A stretch of DNA of 64,000 bases from Litchfieldella xinjiangensis (GTDB lineage: Bacteria > Pseudomonadota > Gammaproteobacteria > Pseudomonadales > Halomonadaceae): NCBI RefSeq assembly GCF_000759345.1, contig NZ_JPZL01000003.1:124001-188000 (forward strand), read 5' to 3'. The position numbers and the translations under genes were made by a program. This document shows, in pieces, positions 49,703 to 57,877 of this stretch (position 1 is its first letter; every line of letters begins with the position of its first letter). A model generated the notes under the pieces. The model did not search any database, was not told the origin of the DNA, and saw nothing but the letters and a program-made list of their open reading frames with translations.

Positions 49703-49733
49703 CAGCGCCCCGACCCTCAGGTTCGGGGCGCTG
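49703..49733. terminator. Hairpin between permease and GntR gene
   Basis: A perfect 11-bp stem (CAGCGCCCCGA / TCGGGGCGCTG) with a 9-base loop lies between convergent genes. The U-tract is weak on both sides. Confidence 0.75.
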
Positions 49734-49749
49734 CCGTTCTAGACCGGCG

Positions 49750-50484
49750 TCAGTCCGCGAAGATGCGATGCAGATCGGGCGCTTCGTCGGATTCCTCGAT
49801 GATGGATAGCGACGCTTCGATGGCCTTGAGATGGCGGCTCATGAACGCCTTGGCGCGCTCGCCATTGCCTTGCTCGAGGTGATTGATGAGGTCTTCATGG
49901 TCGTGCGACTCGCAACCGAGGTGGCCCGCATTGCCATAGACCGCCAGGATCAGCGACGAACGCGAGCACAACCGACCGACGAATTCCGCCAGCGTGGCAT
50001 TGCCCGATAGCGCAGCCAAACGCTCGTGAAAGGCGGCCGACAACTTGATCGCCACGCTCTGCTCGCCAGCCCGCAAGGCCTGCCGTTCGCGGGTCGCCAT
50101 GTCGCGCAGTTCGCGGACATCGGCTTCGGTGATACGCCGCGCCACCTCCGGCATCAGCCCACACTCCACCATCTGCCGTGCATCGAATACATCCTTGGCC
50201 TCATCGGCAGTCGGGCGCGTCACACTGGCCCCACGGCGCGGCGTCAAGGTGACCAACTGCTCGAGTGCCAGGCGCTGCAATATCTTGCGGATGCCGGTAC
50301 GGCTGACGCCGAAGACCTCGGCCAGGGCATCCTCGCGCAGCCGCGCGCCGGGCTTCAGGCGATGCTCTATGATGGCATCGCTGATCGAGCGGTAGATCGC
50401 ATCATGGCGCTCGGCGCCGTCGCCGTTCTTGCCTTGGCGCCTGGGACGCTGGGTTGCCTGGCGGGCCGGGGTTCGCTCGGGCAT
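49750..50484 (-). CDS. GntR/FCD family transcriptional regulator
   Basis: The 244-residue protein has a basic N-terminus (RQATQRPRRQGKNGDG), a GntR winged helix (ISDAIIEHRLKPGARLREDALAEVFGVSRTGIRKIL, about 34-70) and an all-helical FCD sensor domain with metal- or ligand-binding residues (DARQMVECGLMPE and FHERLAALSGNATLAEFV). It is the last gene of a probable minus-strand group uraH-puuD-gntR and the likely local regulator of the ureide genes. FCD regulators often bind TTGTATACAA-like palindromes, which occur three times in this island. The inducer is unknown. Confidence 0.9.
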   Translation of the reverse strand: MPERTPARQATQRPRRQGKNGDGAERHDAIYRSISDAIIEHRLKPGARLREDALAEVFGVSRTGIRKILQRLALEQLVTLTPRRGASVTRPTADEAKDVFDARQMVECGLMPEVARRITEADVRELRDMATRERQALRAGEQSVAIKLSAAFHERLAALSGNATLAEFVGRLCSRSSLILAVYGNAGHLGCESHDHEDLINHLEQGNGERAKAFMSRHLKAIEASLSIIEESDEAPDLHRIFAD

Positions 50485-50553
50485 GTTGGTCAGGACTCCT
50501 CACTAGGGGTCGAACGAGTGTTTACGGTGGCTGCAACGGGTTACTGCGACCGG

Positions 50554-51759
50554 TTATTGCGACCAGGCCGCGATCGTTGCGCGCTCCGCCTCGGTCATCT
50601 GTGTCATGTTGCCGAGCGGCATGTAGCCGCTGGCGACCACCTGCTTGGTCCTCGCCATGAGCTGCTGCAGCTGCGCCTGGGTATCGTAGGCGACGCCGGC
50701 CGGAGGCGAGGCGAACCCGGGCTGGGAAGGCGATTGCGAATGGCAGGTCACGCAACGCTCGGTGACGATCGCATGTACCTCCTCCAGGGAGGGGCCATAG
50801 CCTGCCGCCCTGGCCGTGTCGCTCCCGCCGCCTTGGGGCATGGCCAGCCACAGGCTGACCAGGATCAATGCCGCACCCGCCACCGGGTAGGCGGACTGGA
50901 TCTTGCCCGCATGCATGACCACGAAGAACTGGCGAATCAGGGCCCCGGCAATGATGAACAGGGCCATGAGCAACCAGGCATGCTCATGGGTATAAAGAAA
51001 GGCGTAGTGGTTGCTGATCATCAGCAACACGACGGGCAACGTGAAGTAGGTGTTATGGACCGAGCGCTGCTTGCCTCGCTTGCCATCGAGCGGATCGGGG
51101 GTCTCTCCCGCCCGCATCGCCTTGACCATGCGGCGCTGGCCGGGAATGATCCAGAAGAACACATTGGCCGACATCGCCGTGGCCATGACCGCCCCGGTCA
51201 GCAGGAACGCGGCACGACCGGAGAACAGCTGGGTACTCAGGTAGGCTACGATAACGATCATCACCGCCACGGCCAGGCTCAGCAGGCCATCGCGCTCCAT
51301 GTTGGGGCTGAGCCGCTTGCATAACTCGTTGTAGACCACCCAGCCCAGCAGCAGGAACGCCAGCGCCAGCAGGTTGACCTGCCATCCCGACAGTCCGGCC
51401 GCCCAGGCCCAGGCGCTGTCGGGGTTGACCAGGTAGAAGGCGGGATTGGCCATGTACAGCAGCACGAACAGGGCAAACCCCGACAGCCAGGTGGTATAGG
51501 CCTTCCAGTACGACCAGTGCAGGTCGTCGGGCAGCCCTTCGGGGCTCGTGGCGTACTTCTGGTTGTGATAGAACCCCCCGCCATGCACGGCCCACATTTC
51601 ACCGGCCACACCCCGGCGCCGAGCGCTCTCGTCCTTCGGTGTGCGCAGGCTATTGTCGAGCATGACGAAATAGATCGACTCGCCGATCCAGGCGATGGCC
51701 GCGATCACATGCAGCCAGCGCAGCAGCATGTTGGTGAATTCGTGGAGGTACGCTTCCAT
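50554..51759 (-). CDS. puuD: Membrane urate oxidase PuuD with C-terminal cytochrome c domain
   Basis: PuuD oxidises urate to 5-hydroxyisourate and passes electrons to the respiratory chain, unlike the oxygen-dependent UOX. The 401-residue product begins with LRWLHVIAAIAWIGESIYFVMLDN and has eight or so membrane helices (to about residue 307), then a periplasmic-type cytochrome c domain with Cys336-x-x-Cys339-His340 (CVTCHS) and a probable axial methionine at SGYMPLGNM (380 or 385). The start at 51759 has only a poor Shine-Dalgarno sequence, but the gene lies 4 bases after uraH and could be coupled to it. Confidence 0.92.
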   Translation of the reverse strand: MEAYLHEFTNMLLRWLHVIAAIAWIGESIYFVMLDNSLRTPKDESARRRGVAGEMWAVHGGGFYHNQKYATSPEGLPDDLHWSYWKAYTTWLSGFALFVLLYMANPAFYLVNPDSAWAWAAGLSGWQVNLLALAFLLLGWVVYNELCKRLSPNMERDGLLSLAVAVMIVIVAYLSTQLFSGRAAFLLTGAVMATAMSANVFFWIIPGQRRMVKAMRAGETPDPLDGKRGKQRSVHNTYFTLPVVLLMISNHYAFLYTHEHAWLLMALFIIAGALIRQFFVVMHAGKIQSAYPVAGAALILVSLWLAMPQGGGSDTARAAGYGPSLEEVHAIVTERCVTCHSQSPSQPGFASPPAGVAYDTQAQLQQLMARTKQVVASGYMPLGNMTQMTEAERATIAAWSQ

Positions 51760-51763
51760 GGAC

Positions 51764-52117
51764 TCAGCTGCCCCGGTACGAGGAGTAGCTGTAGGGCGAG
51801 AGCAGTAGCGGGACATGGTAATGCGCCTCGGCATCGGCCACGCCGAAGCGGATCGGAATGCGATCCAGGAAGCGCGGCGTGTCTCCCGACACGCCCTGGC
51901 GCGCCAGGTAATCACCGGCGTGGAACAGCAATTCATATTCCCCCACGCTCAACGCTTCGCCCTCGAGCAGGGGGGCATCACAGCGTCCATCGTCATTGGT
52001 GACGACCTCGCCCAGGCGCGTGTGTCGATCGCCATCCAGGCGAAAGATCTCGATGCGAATGCCTTGGCCGGGCCGGCCGTGAGCGGTATCGAGCACGTGT
52101 GTGGTCAAGCGTCCCAT
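51764..52117 (-). CDS. uraH: 5-hydroxyisourate hydrolase (transthyretin-like)
   Basis: UraH hydrolyses 5-hydroxyisourate to OHCU. The 117-residue product has [17 protein letters not shown] at the N-terminus with a catalytic histidine, [22 protein letters not shown] with another, and the C-terminal signature YRGS that closes the active site. It is of normal length and lacks a signal peptide. It starts the minus-strand group uraH-puuD and is divergent from uraD across 144 bases holding a TTGTATACAT site. Confidence 0.95.
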   Translation of the reverse strand: MGRLTTHVLDTAHGRPGQGIRIEIFRLDGDRHTRLGEVVTNDDGRCDAPLLEGEALSVGEYELLFHAGDYLARQGVSGDTPRFLDRIPIRFGVADAEAHYHVPLLLSPYSYSSYRGS

Positions 52118-52185
52118 AGAGGGTCTCCCGTGTGATGCGATAGGCTGTCAGCGATGGTGTCAGTTGTATCGTATAAGAAATACAT

Positions 52186-52202
52186 TACAAGATTTTCTTG
52201 TA
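52186..52202. repeat. Inverted repeat next to the TTGTATACAT motif
   Basis: A perfect 6-bp inverted repeat (TACAAG / CTTGTA) with a 5-base spacer overlaps the left half of TTGTATACAT. The ATACATTA half-sites at 52180-52187 and 52202-52209 also form a direct repeat. This looks like an operator cluster between uraH and uraD. Confidence 0.5.
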
Positions 52203-52207
52203 TACAT
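52198..52207 (+). promoter_or_regulatory. Candidate regulator site TTGTATACAT between uraH and uraD
   Basis: This is the same 10-mer as that upstream of puuE. It sits 55 bases before the uraD start and 81 bases before uraH, so it could control both directions. A partial copy TTGTATCGTA lies at 52164. Confidence 0.62.
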
Positions 52208-52261
52208 TAACGCTATCGATGCGTTGACCAAACCACGGCATATCTGGAGGTTCCCCTGCCC

Positions 52262-52789
52262 ATGCCCGACAAGACGCTCTCCCCGCCTCCCCACACGCTC
52301 GACCACGGGGCCTTCATGGCCCGTTTCGCCGATATCTACGAACTTTCCCCCTGGGTGGCGTCGCTGGCCTGGGAGCGCGGGCTGGGCCCGGAACATGACA
52401 CACCGGAAGGCCTCGCTGCAGCGATGGGCCAGGTACTGGCCGATGCCGAGCCTTCGCGTCAGCTCGAAGTGATTCGTGCCCACCCCGATCTCGCCGGCAA
52501 GGCGGCATTGGCCGGCGGCCTGACCGACGATTCCACCCGCGAGCAGGCCGGGGCCGGGCTCGACCAATGCAACCCCGAAGAGTTGGCACGCTTCGAGCGC
52601 CTCAATGCCGCCTACAAGGACCGCTTCGGCTTTCCCTTCGTAATGGCCGTCAAGGGGCAGGACCGGCATGCGATTCTTGAAGCCTTCGAGACACGCCTGG
52701 AAAACGATCACGATGAGGAACGCCGGACCGCCATCGAACAGATCAACCGTATCGCCCTGTTGCGCTTACGCGACCGCGCCGAACCATAG
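52262..52789 (+). CDS. uraD: OHCU decarboxylase
   Basis: UraD decarboxylates 2-oxo-4-hydroxy-4-carboxy-5-ureidoimidazoline to (S)-allantoin. The 175-residue product has FADIYELSPWVASLAWERG (22-40), the catalytic His74 in VIRAHPDLAGKAAL and FGFPFVMAVKGQDRHAIL. The three enzymes UraH, UraD and PuuD turn urate into allantoin. It begins 55 bases after a TTGTATACAT motif, divergent from uraH, and a regulator gene of the IclR family follows on the same strand. Confidence 0.95.
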   Translation: MPDKTLSPPPHTLDHGAFMARFADIYELSPWVASLAWERGLGPEHDTPEGLAAAMGQVLADAEPSRQLEVIRAHPDLAGKAALAGGLTDDSTREQAGAGLDQCNPEELARFERLNAAYKDRFGFPFVMAVKGQDRHAILEAFETRLENDHDEERRTAIEQINRIALLRLRDRAEP

Positions 52790-52902
52790 TGGGCGAGCAA
52801 AAGTGGAAGGCGTTTCCGCCAACACGACAGTCCCCATACGAGGGTGTATGCTTGGCAATTGAACCAGACCCAGGCAATGACATCGGTGATGGAGAATGAG
52901 GC

Positions 52903-53754
52903 GTGACGACCGAGACCAGACGCAAGCCGGTGGGGCGCCCCGCCGGATCGGGCAAAAGCACGGGCGGGCATAGCCAATCGCTGGTACGTGGCCTGAATAT
53001 CCTCGAGGGGCTGGCAGCAGCGCCTGGAGGATTGGGCCTGACGGACATCGCCCAGATCGTCGGTCTCGCACCGTCCACGACTCACCGACTGCTGCAGGCA
53101 CTGCATAAGCAGGGCTTCATCTCGCAGGATGCCGAACTCGGACTCTGGAAGATCGGCGTCAAGACCTTCCAGATCGGCAATACCTTTCTAGAGGCGCGCG
53201 ACGTGGTCGCCACGGCTCGCCCGTTCCTGCGCCAGCTCACCGAGGAGACCGGCGAGTCGGCCAACCTGGGTATCCGCGATGACGGCTGGGCGGTCTTTCT
53301 GGCCCAGAGCGAATCACCCCAGATGATGCGCATGATCACCCGGCTCGGCTCACGGGCTCCGATGCATGCCTCCGGCGTAGGCAAGGCGCTGCTGGCCTGG
53401 CTTCCGGACAAGGAGGTGGAACGTATTCTCCAGGCACGCGGCCTGCCCCGTGTCACGGCGAATACGCTCGATACCCCCGCGCGACTTCGCGAAGGCTTGG
53501 CCGAGATTCGTCGTCACGGGTATGCCTGCGACCGCGAAGAGCATGCCGTCGGCCTGCACTGTGTGGCTGCCTCCATACATGACGAGCAGGGCCATCCCCT
53601 GGCAGCGATCTCGGTCTCGGGGCCGGTCGCCCGGATTCCCGAATCACGACTGGCCGAACTCGGCGGCCTGGTCAGTCGGGCAGCACGCGAGATCACCACT
53701 CGCCTGGGAGGCGTTCAGCCCAAACTGGAAGCGCGCCAGGCCGAGCGCGCCTGA
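52903..53754 (+). CDS. IclR-family transcriptional regulator
   Basis: The 283-residue protein has a basic start (RRKPVGRPAGSGKSTGGH), an IclR winged helix (LVRGLNILEGLAAAPGGLGLTDIAQIVGLAPSTTHRLLQAL, about 27-67) and a GAF-like effector domain (SRAPMHASGVGKALLAWLPD). It starts with GTG at 52903 after GGAG. In E. coli the related AllR is repressed by glyoxylate and controls allantoin genes, so a similar role here is plausible. It may instead share control with the GntR-type protein at 49750. No TTGTATACA-like site lies immediately upstream. Confidence 0.9.
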   Translation: MTTETRRKPVGRPAGSGKSTGGHSQSLVRGLNILEGLAAAPGGLGLTDIAQIVGLAPSTTHRLLQALHKQGFISQDAELGLWKIGVKTFQIGNTFLEARDVVATARPFLRQLTEETGESANLGIRDDGWAVFLAQSESPQMMRMITRLGSRAPMHASGVGKALLAWLPDKEVERILQARGLPRVTANTLDTPARLREGLAEIRRHGYACDREEHAVGLHCVAASIHDEQGHPLAAISVSGPVARIPESRLAELGGLVSRAAREITTRLGGVQPKLEARQAERA

Positions 53755-53779
53755 GCGGCGCGCTCTGGAACGGCACCTG

Positions 53780-54634
53780 TCAGGTATTGAGAACCACACC
53801 GCCGTTGAGATGTAGCGTCTGGCCCGTCATATAGGAAGACTCCTCGCTGGCCAGGTAGACATAGGCGGGCCCCATCTCGCTGGGTTGGCCGGCCCGATCC
53901 ATGGGAACCTGACCGCCGAACTTCTCGACCTTGTCTTCGGGGAAGCTGGCCGGAATCAGCGGTGTCCACACCGGGCCCGGTGCCACAGCATTGACACGAA
54001 TTCCCTTATCGACCAGTGACGTCGCGAGCGAGCGCACCAGCCCTTGGATCGCGCCCTTGGTGGCGGTGTAATCAATCAAGGTCGGGTTGCCCTTGAAGGC
54101 GTTGATCGATGATGTGGCGATGATGGTGTCGCCCTCGCCCATATGCGGTAACGCCGCCTTGGCCATGTAGAAGTGGCTGAAGATATTGGTCTGGAACGTA
54201 CGTTGCAGCTGGTCGTCGGGAATCTCGGTAACATCGTCCCAGTCATGCTGCTCGGCTGCGTTGTTGACCAGAATATTGAGCTTGCCGCAGCGATCCAGGG
54301 TCTTGTCGACGATTTCGCGGCAGAAGGCCGGATCGCCGACATCGCCGTGAATCAGCATGCACTGCTGGCCCTCGGCCTCAACCAGCGCCCGCGTATCCTC
54401 GGCGTCGCGCTCTTCATCGAGATAGGCCAGCACGCAGTCCGCGCCTTCCCGAGCGTAATGGATGGCCACGGCACGCCCGATGCCGCTATCGCCCCCTGTA
54501 ATGATGGCCACCTTGCCCTTGAGCTTGTCGGTGCCACGGTAGCTTGCGCGGATGAACTCCGGCTCCGGCTGCATTTGATGTTCGTCACCGGGTTGCTTGT
54601 TCTGATGCTGGGGGGGTTGTTTCTGATCGCTCAT
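53780..54634 (-). CDS. SDR family oxidoreductase (YghA/Gsp39-like)
   Basis: This 284-residue short-chain dehydrogenase has a polar N-terminal extension rich in Gln and Pro (QKQPPQHQNKQPGDEHQMQP). It then has the cofactor motif TGGDSGIG (46-53), NNAA (124-127), catalytic Ser175/176, Tyr189 and Lys193 in DYTATKGA, and ends LHLNGGVVLNT. The Asp-xx-Glu after the second strand suggests NAD(H). The long-tailed YghA/general stress protein 39 subgroup fits well; the substrate is unknown. Its start at 54634 follows AAGGAG. It is convergent with the IclR gene. Confidence 0.9.
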   Translation of the reverse strand: MSDQKQPPQHQNKQPGDEHQMQPEPEFIRASYRGTDKLKGKVAIITGGDSGIGRAVAIHYAREGADCVLAYLDEERDAEDTRALVEAEGQQCMLIHGDVGDPAFCREIVDKTLDRCGKLNILVNNAAEQHDWDDVTEIPDDQLQRTFQTNIFSHFYMAKAALPHMGEGDTIIATSSINAFKGNPTLIDYTATKGAIQGLVRSLATSLVDKGIRVNAVAPGPVWTPLIPASFPEDKVEKFGGQVPMDRAGQPSEMGPAYVYLASEESSYMTGQTLHLNGGVVLNT

Positions 54635-54879
54635 GTGCCTTGCTCCTTGCTTGCACCGAGAAAGAGGTCTCACTCGAATGACACGATTCACCGGATTCTT
54701 CATTCTTGCGAACCGCCGCTGAATCGTGTCCAAAACGTGTCTTGAAGATAGAAGAGCACGCTTGGAAGCGCCAAGGGCAACCGGCCGCTAACGCCAAGCA
54801 CAGTCGGTGCTGCAGGGCCGTGATGAATGCCCCCGGGCCGGTTACACTAGCCGGCAATTCCCCAGCGCCGAGGTCCGTG

Positions 54880-55911
54880 ATGAGTTCCCACCTGCTCTCC
54901 GTCGATTCCCTGTCCCGCGAACACGTCAACCACCTGATGCGGGTGGCGAGCCGCATGGAACCGATCGCCCAGCGTCGCCAGGTAACGCGTGTGCTGGAGG
55001 GCGCCGTGCTCGGCAATCTGTTCTTCGAGGCCAGCACCCGCACACGGGTCAGCTTCCATGCCGCGTTCTGCCGGCTCGGGGGCAGCGTCTGCGACACCAC
55101 GGGGTTCACCTTTTCCTCGATGGCCAAGGGCGAGTCGCTGTACGACACCAGTCGCGTGATGAGCGGCTACTGCGATGCCATCGTCATGCGTCATCCCGAT
55201 CAAGGCTCGGTGGCCGAATTCGCGGCAGCCACCAATGTGCCGGTGATCAACGGCGGGGACGGCCCCGGGGAGCACCCCAGCCAGGCCCTGCTGGATTTCT
55301 ATACCATCGACAAGGAATTCACCCGCCTGGGCAAGACGCTGGCCGGGGCGCACCTGCTGCTGACCGGCGATCTCAAGTATGGCCGTACCGTGCATTCGCT
55401 GATCAAGCTGTTGTCGCTCTACGACCCCATGCGCATCACCCTAGTTTCCCCCCCCGGCCTGGAAATGCCCGGTTACCTGATCGACCTGGTCGAATCCCGC
55501 GGTCATCGCGTCGAGCAGCGCGATAGCCTGAACTCGGACTTCTCCGATTTGGACGTGGTCTACACCACGCGTATCCAGAAGGAGCGCTTCACCGAAGACA
55601 TGATCGAAAGCTTCGCCGGGGTCTCGCAGGACTTCACCGTCGACCGTGCCTTCCTCGACCGCCACTGCACCGACACCACTATCGTCATGCATCCGCTGCC
55701 TCGCGATAGTCGCCCCGGCGCCAACGATCTCAGCGTCGACCTGAATGGCGACCCCCGCCTGGCCATCTTCCGCCAGACCGATAACGGTATCCCGGTGCGC
55801 ATGGCGATCTTCGCCACCCTGCTGCAGGTCGACGACCTGATCGAGAAGGATCTGCGCGAGGTGCGCTGGTTCGTTCCCACGCGTATCGGCATCGATGATC
55901 GTCAGCTGTAA
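54880..55911 (+). CDS. pyrB: Aspartate carbamoyltransferase catalytic subunit
   Basis: PyrB joins carbamoyl phosphate and aspartate in pyrimidine synthesis. The 343-residue product has FEASTRTRVSF (carbamoyl-phosphate loop), the 80s-loop Ser and Lys in FSSMAKGESL, MRHPDQGSVAEF, GEHPSQALLD and LTGDLKYGRTVHSL, closely resembling the E. coli catalytic chain. It is about 30 residues longer than that chain, mainly at the C-terminus (RWFVPTRIGIDDRQL). The start at 54880 follows GAGG. No regulatory pyrI, pyrR or pyrC lies nearby in the window. Confidence 0.94.
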   Translation: MSSHLLSVDSLSREHVNHLMRVASRMEPIAQRRQVTRVLEGAVLGNLFFEASTRTRVSFHAAFCRLGGSVCDTTGFTFSSMAKGESLYDTSRVMSGYCDAIVMRHPDQGSVAEFAAATNVPVINGGDGPGEHPSQALLDFYTIDKEFTRLGKTLAGAHLLLTGDLKYGRTVHSLIKLLSLYDPMRITLVSPPGLEMPGYLIDLVESRGHRVEQRDSLNSDFSDLDVVYTTRIQKERFTEDMIESFAGVSQDFTVDRAFLDRHCTDTTIVMHPLPRDSRPGANDLSVDLNGDPRLAIFRQTDNGIPVRMAIFATLLQVDDLIEKDLREVRWFVPTRIGIDDRQL

Positions 55912-56081
55912 CGTGAGGCGGAGCAGATCGCCTAAGACCAAGGCAGGGCTGCTCGGCCTGGACTACTATGCGAAGCTAGAACACTCATCTGCCAAGCGGA
56001 ATGGACCAGCAGGCTGCCTACCGGTATTGAAACGGGCCCGTGCGGGCAGCCCACGTATGATCTCCCCAAGGAGGCATGACC

Positions 56082-56762
56082 ATGAACCTGCATCGCGCCT
56101 ATCTTCTGTTCGCGGCTTTCTACACCGCACTCGTCGCCGTCGGCATCATCGCCCTCATGGGGGGCGGCGGGTCACCGGTCATCCTCATCCAGATCGGCGT
56201 TGGCGCGCTGGCCGTGACCGGCCTGTGGGGGTTCATGCTCGGCAAGGGCTTCATGAGTCCTCGTATCTGGCGACCACTGGCGCTGTTTCTTGCCGTGGGG
56301 GTGGTCGCTCAGGTCGTGTATCTCTTCACCGCCTCGCCTTCAGGCACCGTCATGGCGCAGTTGATGATCGGGATCGTGTTCTCGATCTATCTGGTTTGGG
56401 TGCTGTACGTGTATGGCGACCGCGATCGCGACTGGTGGGCCACATCGGAGGAGATCCAGGGCGGGAAGCTGCTCGACGAACTTCTGACCGAGCATCAGGG
56501 CCTACGGGTGGAGAAGCGGGAGGCCGACCGTCAGGCGACGGTCACCGTCACCCGCGAGGGCGATCGCTATCGTGCCAGCGTCACACGCGGGCAGGGCGAG
56601 AACGAAGAGCATTTCGAAGAGCGCTTCTCGAATCCAGCCACGCTGGCCTTTTTCATCGAGAAGTACACCTGCATTTCGACCGACGATTTCGCCCGTCAGT
56701 ATTCGTCATCGAATCGCGATGACCGTAATGATCAAAGCACGGGCGAAGGCGCCTTCGCCTGA
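56082..56762 (+). CDS. Four-helix membrane protein with soluble C-terminal domain, unknown
   Basis: The 226-residue product begins MNLHRAYLLFAAFYTALVAV and has four hydrophobic helices (about 5-27, 33-54, 66-85 and 92-112). A soluble domain follows with EEIQGGKLLDELLTEHQGL and a beta-rich stretch (VEKREADRQATVTVTREGDRYRASVTRGQ), then FFIEKYTCISTDDFARQY. A strong Shine-Dalgarno AAGGAGG lies six bases before the ATG at 56082; another in-frame ATG at 56076 is too close to it. I do not recognise the family. It ends two bases from the convergent ruvX stop. Confidence 0.7.
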   Translation: MNLHRAYLLFAAFYTALVAVGIIALMGGGGSPVILIQIGVGALAVTGLWGFMLGKGFMSPRIWRPLALFLAVGVVAQVVYLFTASPSGTVMAQLMIGIVFSIYLVWVLYVYGDRDRDWWATSEEIQGGKLLDELLTEHQGLRVEKREADRQATVTVTREGDRYRASVTRGQGENEEHFEERFSNPATLAFFIEKYTCISTDDFARQYSSSNRDDRNDQSTGEGAFA

Positions 56763-56764
56763 TT

Positions 56765-57211
56765 TCAGCCGCGCGGCGGCAGACCTTCGAGGGTGGCAAA
56801 GTGACTCTCGAGGATGAGCTGGGCGGCAATGCCGTCGACCCCTTCCTCGCGGTAATTGCCGCGATGTCCGGCCTCCCTGGCAATCGCCTTGGCCTCGCGG
56901 GTCGAACCGCGCTCGTCGACCATTTCGCAGGGTTTTCCGTAGCGTCCGTAGAGACGCTTGCCGAACTTCCTGGCCCGGGTACTCATCTGCGATTCGCTGC
57001 CGTCCATGTTCAGCGGCAGGCCAACCACGAAGAGATCGGGCTGCCATTCTGCCACCAGGCGTGACACCACCTGCCAATCGGGAATTCCGTCGCGGGCCGG
57101 CAACGGGTCGAGCGCCGTGGCACTGGCAATCATTTCGTTGCCCACCGCCACGCCGATACGCCGCACGCCGAAATCGAAGGCCAGAACCAGGCGTTGTCCG
57201 CTCGGGGTCAT
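56765..57211 (-). CDS. ruvX: RuvX/YqgF Holliday-junction-resolvase-like nuclease
   Basis: The 148-residue product has the RuvC-like RNase H fold: LAFDFGVRRIGVAVGNE (catalytic Asp near 13), DLFVVGLPLNMDGSES and a later DERGSTREAK and EGVDGIAAQLIL (Asp near 131). In E. coli YqgF takes part in 16S rRNA 5'-end maturation and/or antitermination. The common DER-L-TT motif reads DERGST here. It follows yqgE by 13 bases, matching the gshB-yqgE-ruvX order of gammaproteobacteria. Confidence 0.92.
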   Translation of the reverse strand: MTPSGQRLVLAFDFGVRRIGVAVGNEMIASATALDPLPARDGIPDWQVVSRLVAEWQPDLFVVGLPLNMDGSESQMSTRARKFGKRLYGRYGKPCEMVDERGSTREAKAIAREAGHRGNYREEGVDGIAAQLILESHFATLEGLPPRG

Positions 57212-57224
57212 GGCGCCATGCCCA

Positions 57225-57782
57225 TCAGCTATGCCCCGCCTCGCGGCTCATGAGGTTAAGGTCGATGCCGAGGATGCCTGCGGCGGCGTTGAGACGCTGT
57301 TCGGTGGGGACATCGAAGAGCACCTCGGCCCGGCCTTCCACCGTCAGCCAGGTGTTCTCCTTGAGCTCCTCCTCGAGCTGCCCCGACTCCCATCCGGCGC
57401 AGCCCAGGCAGACGAGAAAGTCCTTGGGGCCCTTGCCGGCGGCAAGCGCCTGCAGCATGTCCATCGATGTCGTGAGCGCGATATCCTCGGTCACTTGAAT
57501 ACTCGAATCCCAGGGCTCGCTACTGCCGCGATGCAGGATGAAGCCGCGGTCGCGATGCACCGGGCCGCCATAATAGACCGGGGCGTCGTTATGTGGGCTA
57601 TCTTCCCCGCCCAGGTCGAGTTGGTCGAACAGCGCATCGAGCGTGATATCGAGTGGTCGGTTGACCATCACTCCCATGGTGCCGTTGTCGTCGTAGTCGC
57701 ACAGGTAACTGAGCGTGCCGGCGAACTGCGAATCCTCGAGGTGAGGCATCGCCAGCAGGAAATGATTCTTCAGGCTTTGCAT
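57225..57782 (-). CDS. yqgE: YqgE/AlgH family protein
   Basis: This is a conserved protein of 185 residues (AlgH in Pseudomonas) with no settled molecular function. It contains NHFLLAMPHLEDSQFAGTL, YDDNGTMGVMVNRPL, VYYGGPVHRDRGFILHRG and FLVCLGCAGWESGQLEEELKENTWLTV, all family signatures. The start at 57782 follows AGGAGG. It sits between gshB (95 bases upstream) and ruvX, a common order in gammaproteobacteria. Confidence 0.95.
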   Translation of the reverse strand: MQSLKNHFLLAMPHLEDSQFAGTLSYLCDYDDNGTMGVMVNRPLDITLDALFDQLDLGGEDSPHNDAPVYYGGPVHRDRGFILHRGSSEPWDSSIQVTEDIALTTSMDMLQALAAGKGPKDFLVCLGCAGWESGQLEEELKENTWLTVEGRAEVLFDVPTEQRLNAAAGILGIDLNLMSREAGHS

Positions 57783-57877
57783 GGGCCTCCTGGGCGGCCA
57801 TTGGCGTGTAATCGCCATGGCCACCTGGTCGAGTTCAGTGTGTCTCGCCGATTGTATCACTACCGCCTGCAGTCGCC

